Source of the DNA: Ectocarpus siliculosus | Taxonomy: Eukaryota; Sar; Phaeophyceae; Ectocarpales; Ectocarpaceae | DNA length: 27,042 bases | Direction: 5' to 3' | Assembly (NCBI GenBank): GCA_000310025.1 | Contig: FN649734.1 | Coordinates: 5,060,751 to 5,087,792 of the forward strand | In this document: positions 22,252 through 27,042 of the stretch, piece after piece | Layout: every line of letters begins with the position of its first letter | Numbering within the stretch: the first letter of the stretch is position 1 | Made by a program: the position numbers and the translations under genes | The notes under the pieces: generated by a model | The model's input: only the letters and a program-made list of their open reading frames with translations | What the model was told of the DNA's origin: nothing | Databases searched by the model: none

Positions 22252-25102
22252 TTAAGAGCTGAGCGCCCCCAACACCTTGGACATGACGCCTGGGCTCTTG
22301 TACTTGTCATGCTTCACCTGTATTCAGAGCGCAGCAGTGGCGACATCGGGCGGTCGCCAAAAGGGGTCAGAGTCAGTGATGGGGACAAACAAATTGGGTG
22401 ATCCTCAAGGCCAAAGCTGTTGTTGTGGTTGTTGCTTCTGCTGCTGTGCTTGGGGCTGCTGTCGTTGTTGTTATTCTTGTTGGTGGGGATCGCCCGCATC
22501 TTCGGTTGTCCGTTTTGGTTTCATCGTCTGGGTAAGATTGCCGCTATTGATGTCCGCTAGCACAAATGACACCAACCTTCACGTCGCAAACCGAGAGCAA
22601 GGGGAACACATTGGACTTCAGGCGCAAAGGTGCCACCGCAACGTTCCGAAACCCTTACGTAGGTTTGACGTGCTTGGAGTTCCGCTTTCCATGTCCGACG
22701 GAAGGGTGCGGGTATGGCAGCAGCTTTCAGAACTAAAACCGAGGGCAAGGGGAACATATTGGACTTCAGGCGCAAAGGTGCCACCGCAACGTTCCGAAAC
22801 CCTTACGTAGGGTTGACGTGCTTGGAGTTCCGCTTTCCATGTCCGACGGAAGGGTGCGGGTATGGCAGCAGCTTTCAGAACTAAACACAACAAATAGTGT
22901 TCGGAGGAAGTTGACGAGAGATAATTGTGTCGGCATTGACCAGCCGATCGGTCTCTCTGAAGGTGCGCAATAATTCAGAAGCCGAGCCCCCAAGACAACA
23001 GCAAGTGTCCGGGAGCTACATATTTGCTCTGGAGGGGCGCGTTGGAATTCTCGAGTCGACATGCTGCGGCAAGGTCACGCTACAGTACTCCACCCCCCTT
23101 CACCAACTTTTGGAGTGTATGAATGGAGGCACAGGGAAGAGTTCAGACCGGCTTAATTTGGAGCAGCAACAGCAACAACAATAGCACTACCTCCATCACC
23201 ACCGCCACCAAGTCTCCGCTGGAGGTCTCTGGAGCTTACCTTGGAGAGCTTGGGGTGGATCACCAGCCGGCAGTAGCCGTTGCTGCTCTTATTTCTCGAG
23301 TAGTAGTCCTGGTGCCCCTTGTCGGCCACGAAAAAGTCGCTTGCCGCCGTCACCTCGGTGACGATCTTGCTCCCGAACTTGGGCTGCACCGCCGCTATCA
23401 CCTCCTCCGCCGCCTGCTTCTGCTCTTCCGAGTGGTAGAAGATGGCACTCCTGGTGACGGGTTTGTACGAGCCGCGGTATGGAAGGAAGACCCACGTTCG
23501 AGTTAGAACTTGACCCGTAAGTGCAACGAAAGGTAGGACCAGAAGGAACGATAGTTTTCACCTCTTGCTTTGCCATGGTATTCCACGGCACGGTCCATGG
23601 ACCGGCCCATACTTCGCCCATGAGTAGTGAAAATTGTACCACAAAGGGTTATAACCAGCAGAACTTTGTTTCTCCGAAAAGAAATAGTCTAATTGCAAGT
23701 TGGATCGCCCCTACGTTTGTACACTCACCTATACTGTGTGCCGACATCGGCACCTTGCCGGTTCTTGGTGGTAGGGTCGTGCATCTTGAAGAAGATCTCC
23801 AGCAAGTCGGTGGGCGAGACCTTGGAAGGCTTGTACTTGAGCTGGATCACCTCTGCGTGCCCCGTCTCTCCGGTGCAGATCTGCCGTGTGCGGAATGCAT
23901 GGTACAACTTACTTAGTCGTCAGTAGGTCATGTGCATGGCATCAACTGCAGGACTGCAGGACTGCCACATACAAAAGGCAGGGGATATGATACATATTCT
24001 GGTTCTTAGTCTATTAGTCTAGCGGTGGTGTTGGGGGTGGTATCTACCGTTCGCTCCAGGCCGATCGCCAAGGCACCAAAGAGCCACAGGGGGAGAAAAC
24101 GAGTCTTGCCGGTACACTGCTTAGTCTAAACCCTGTGTGTGATGCCTTCTCGTTGGTGCAGACCTGAAGGCACGTGCGTCGTATGGCAACGACGACACGG
24201 CGTGCACTGCATGTGTTTTTTTTATTTACCTGGCCGTAGGAAGGGTTGTTCACGATTCCTCCCATGTAGCCGCTCTCCACGCTCTCGACGCCGACAACGC
24301 GCTGATACACGGCTTCAACACACCAGAAGCAACCTACGTGGAAATCATGTGCGCACGGCATGGAGAGATGGCGGGGGGGGGGTGTTCGGCACGAAAGAAG
24401 GATGTACTCGATACACCAACGCGGCCTAAGCAATGTGTAATCGGTAGTCAATGTCCCTGCCCGCGTCGACAATTACACCCTGCCGCAGTCAGTACCCGCA
24501 TGATAACCACGCGCTCTGCGGAGGGGCACAACTTTCAAATTCACCGCGGGCGTAAATTCCGAAGGAGATGGGGGAAAAGGCATTTGTGTCTAAAAAAGGC
24601 TTTTTGGCGGCTTTCGCCGCTTGCGTATGTATGGTGTTTTGCCCCTGCGGCCCAATCAATGCTAAAAAACGTCGGACGATGATATCGTTTTTGATGGTGC
24701 CAAGCAAGGTGGTTGACACACTCCGCTATGTATGCTGTTAATGCCGCTGCAACAAAGGCTGCGTATGTGAAAGGAGGGAATCGTCCTCTACGGATGTTCG
24801 GTAGACTGTACCTTCATCAAGGTGGTCTGTCTCCACACGTATCAGAGCTCGTACACTCGAACATGCGCTTACAGCTGCTGTGGCAACGAGCCGAGAGCTC
24901 CGAACGCAGACAAGGGGGCTACTCCCATCTTCTTTCACCCCAAAACCGCTGTATCGCTGTCAGCCGTAGTGTTGCTGGTGTGGGTCCATTGCACACCAAT
25001 ACTGTCGTGTCTAACAAACTCGTGGTGTTCTTCTACAACACCTATACCTGCTCCCAATGTAATTGTTTCCAAGCCCGCAGCAGTTGAAGATGCCTCAGCC
25101 AT
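22252..25102 (-). CDS. msrA: Peptide methionine-(S)-S-oxide reductase MsrA, five exons
   Basis: Exons on the minus strand: 25102-25048, 24333-24230, 23880-23729, 23450-23240, 22317-22252. All four introns are GT-AG, giving 195 residues from the Met at 25102. MsrA reduces methionine-S-sulfoxide, free or in proteins, using a catalytic Cys recycled by thioredoxin. That Cys lies in [15 protein letters not shown], formed across the exon 1/2 join. Further motifs are [41 protein letters not shown] with [14 protein letters not shown], and [12 protein letters not shown]. The C-terminal tail is short (SKVLGALSS). The frame of exon 1 is open upstream to Mets at 25276 and 25285. These would add about 60 residues rich in Ser, Pro, Leu and Thr that could target an organelle. 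I chose 25102 conservatively. The gene is convergent with PPCDC. Confidence 0.95.
22591..22885. repeat. 148-base tandem duplication in MsrA intron 4
   Basis: Two almost identical copies lie head to tail: about 22591-22738 and 22739-22885. They share long stretches such as TTGGACTTCAGGCGCAAAGG (at 22611 and 22759) and differ at only a few positions. Both copies lie within the last intron of the minus-strand msrA gene (22318-23239). The near identity points to a recent duplication. Frames open across both copies are a by-product. Confidence 0.92.
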
Positions 25103-25285
25103 ACCGAAGTGCTGCTGCTGTGTAGGTGTAGACTGTAGTCGCGTGTTTGCCGGGGAGGAAAGAAGAAGAGTCTGAGACGCTGGTGCCTGTAGTATTAAAG
25201 GGCGGAGGGTGGAGTGGAGTGTGGATGGCGCAGAGGAGGGTGGGGCGCTGGAAAATGCGGAAGGATCATTGACCATTGACCGCAC
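25103..25285 (-). other. Possible N-terminal extension of MsrA
   Basis: This stretch is in frame with MsrA exon 1 and has no stop from the Met at 25285 down to the Met at 25102. It is Ser/Pro/Thr/Leu-rich with few acidic residues (RPLILQAPASQTLLLSSPAN in the middle), in keeping with a plastid or mitochondrial presequence. It could equally be 5' untranslated sequence that happens to be open. Confidence 0.4.
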
Positions 25286-27042
25286 CTCTTTGTGCCGTAT
25301 TGCACCGATGAACCATGAACCAACGTGCCGACTTTTGCCGGTCTCCCGATTGGTTCCTTTTTTTTAGAAAATTCTTTGTTGCGGAAAAAAAACGCATCTC
25401 TGTCCGTGAATTTATCTGTCTCCTCCAACTGTAATACGGCAGTGGCCGGGTTCGACCACACAGCCCTCACTACAAGCAGTGCACCATCACAGGTGTATTG
25501 TTCTACTCTGATCTACTCATTGTTTCTGGTGCATTTCACGCTCCTTCCTGCAGAGCCCTCCTGCTCGCTCGCCAGGCAACTCCCGCCCGGTTGAAGACTC
25601 GCGGAATCGGTTACGGCAGTACAGCGGACACACGCCCAATTGCCAAGCCCAAGTTCGGGCATATTTCGATCAACTTCGATGGCCACATTGATTTTGACAA
25701 TCCTTTACTATTTGCTACCGCAGCAGTGCCATATCGATGACTGCTCAATCAAGTGATTATTGTGGCCAGCGGCACGGCTCCGTCCCCACCCACCTACTTG
25801 ATATCTTATCCACCCTGACGCATGTATGTACATCTATCTATTGCTTTCCAGGCGAGGATCTTACCATGCATACGGCTGTCTGGCGCGATGTGACGGCGGT
25901 GCAGTACCGCAAGAGGCAGAGAGACGGTACCCCCTCTAGAAGAAATTTCAAATCGATTTCTCCACAACGAACCAAGATAAATAGTGCCACTACAGCAGTA
26001 TACACACAGTAGTGTACACCAGCAATGATAATGAATGGCGGTTTTGGAACCATCTCGTCGTCCAGGGCTTCCCATAGAATTATCGGGCTCTTTCCGCACC
26101 ACCTTGGTTTTGTGGGTCAATCGAGCTGTTAAAAAAGTTGGTTTGGGGGGGTGTCGTCTCGCCGTCTCTTACGGTAATCACCCTTCGATCATGTACAACA
26201 CGGATTTTTTTTAACCCTCTCTGCTTGTGGATACACAGAGAGAGTCAGAGTAGATTAGATTAGTACTGTAGTAGTAGCATTGACGTTAGCTTAGTAACCG
26301 GTCGTCGTTGCGTTTGTACAGCGACATGATGTCGGTTGCGGTAATGGAACAGATTACTTACTACGCGTATCGCCTATCTTATTCATAGGCAATTGGAACT
26401 ACATACGCCAGTTACGGCTACACCCGCGCCCCCCCAAAACGGGAGGAACCGTAGAATCAAGGACCCTCCGTTTTCCGCTGTTTCCTCAAGACAGTCGCCG
26501 GAAAAGCGCGAATGAAGGACAACGACCCGTCGACCTGTGAATTAAGTGTTGTACAGATAGGGCCCGGAGATAAGAAACGTCAAAACCGGGTCGAGCCTCA
26601 ATTTCTTATTCTGTGCAGGAGGACCAGCCGAAGTCGGCCAATTTTATCGTCGCACGTAAAACAGTACAAACCATTTCAAGCTTCAAGCGTTAGGCACCAC
26701 TGCTGCTTTGTGCCGATGTTCTGTGAATCCAGGGGGTCAAATATTCCGCGGAATCCCCCTTGAGTTACGTTGGTCACGTTGCTACGTGAAAACGAAATAT
26801 ATTTCTGGCGGCTGGCTTTCGTCACGGCTAATTGTGGTAGAGCCGTAACCGACATCACTGTTTTTTTGCCGATGCCTCCCCCCCCCCCCCCCCTGTGTCT
26901 CGCCCAAAGAAAAAAAAAAAAAATCTTCACTGGCACGTCCCTACCACAGAACAACGTGACTGTATCCCCCCCCCCTTAACGAATAAAAAGCAGGGCCCAC
27001 AACGAGAAACGTGGTGGGTGTGGGAAAAAAATCCCTCCCCCG
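25286..27042. other. Upstream region of msrA, no gene seen
   Basis: No exon with family support was found in this last 1.75 kb. It should contain the msrA promoter. A C run at about 26878-26893, an A run at 26910-26923 and another C run near 26967-26976 mark the right end. Short frames such as 26512-26763 have no motif. A gene further right may begin outside the window. Confidence 0.55.

Noticed and set aside
22277-22810. Cys-rich plus-strand open frame of 177 codons over the 148-base duplication
   Set aside because: It overlaps the last exon and intron of msrA on the other strand. The Cys run comes from TGT/TGC simple repeats.
1-27042. CRISPR array, insertion sequence or bacterial operon
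   Set aside because: No regularly spaced direct repeats, transposase motifs or Shine-Dalgarno-led gene series are present. All supported genes are spliced.

Overview
This is eukaryotic nuclear DNA. It holds five intron-rich protein genes, which I reassembled exon by exon from splice signals, reading frame and family motifs: 32 coding exons and 27 introns. Introns run from about 240 to 1,700 bases and exons from about 49 to 740. The DNA is moderately GC-rich and full of short simple repeats (G and C homopolymers, CTG/CAG-like runs, TG and CT runs). Adjacent genes alternate strictly in strand. This style fits a photosynthetic stramenopile, most like a brown alga of the Ectocarpus type. The lineage is an inference from style, because no marker gene is present. 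None of the genes looks viral, bacterial or toxin-related.

Layout, left to right. (1) 1399-7347, minus: a CS-domain (NudC/p23-fold) protein in nine exons, with a low-complexity N-terminal region and an acidic C-terminal region that I do not recognise. (2) 8348-12275, plus: RRP41/EXOSC4, an RNase PH-like subunit of the RNA exosome, seven exons, 244 residues. (3) 13761-16840, minus: NDUFS4, the 18-kDa subunit of mitochondrial complex I, four exons, 208 residues with a targeting peptide. (4) 17080-20974, plus: phosphopantothenoylcysteine decarboxylase of the HAL3/CoaC family (coenzyme A synthesis), six exons, 207 residues, with a GC-AG last intron. (5) 22252-25102 (possibly to 25285), minus: peptide methionine sulfoxide reductase MsrA, five exons, at least 195 residues.

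The genes form two divergent pairs with shared upstream regions (7348-8347, about 1 kb; 16841-17079, only 239 bases between start codons) and two convergent pairs with 1.3-1.5 kb of 3' sequence between stop codons. They are housekeeping genes of unrelated pathways and do not form an operon or an obvious functional cluster. The tight head-to-head arrangement could co-regulate NDUFS4 and the CoA enzyme.

The less ordinary items lie mostly in introns and flanks. They are a tRNA-like sequence with a perfect B box and a large inverted repeat in RRP41 intron 4, a 148-base tandem duplication in the last MsrA intron, a 26-base stem-loop-like tandem repeat just after RRP41, three perfect TGACGTCA palindromes in one intron of the CS-domain gene, and a 20-base perfect palindrome in the first intron of the CoA gene. 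I found no convincing new biological system. The poorly known C-terminal architecture of the CS-domain protein is the best candidate for something undescribed.
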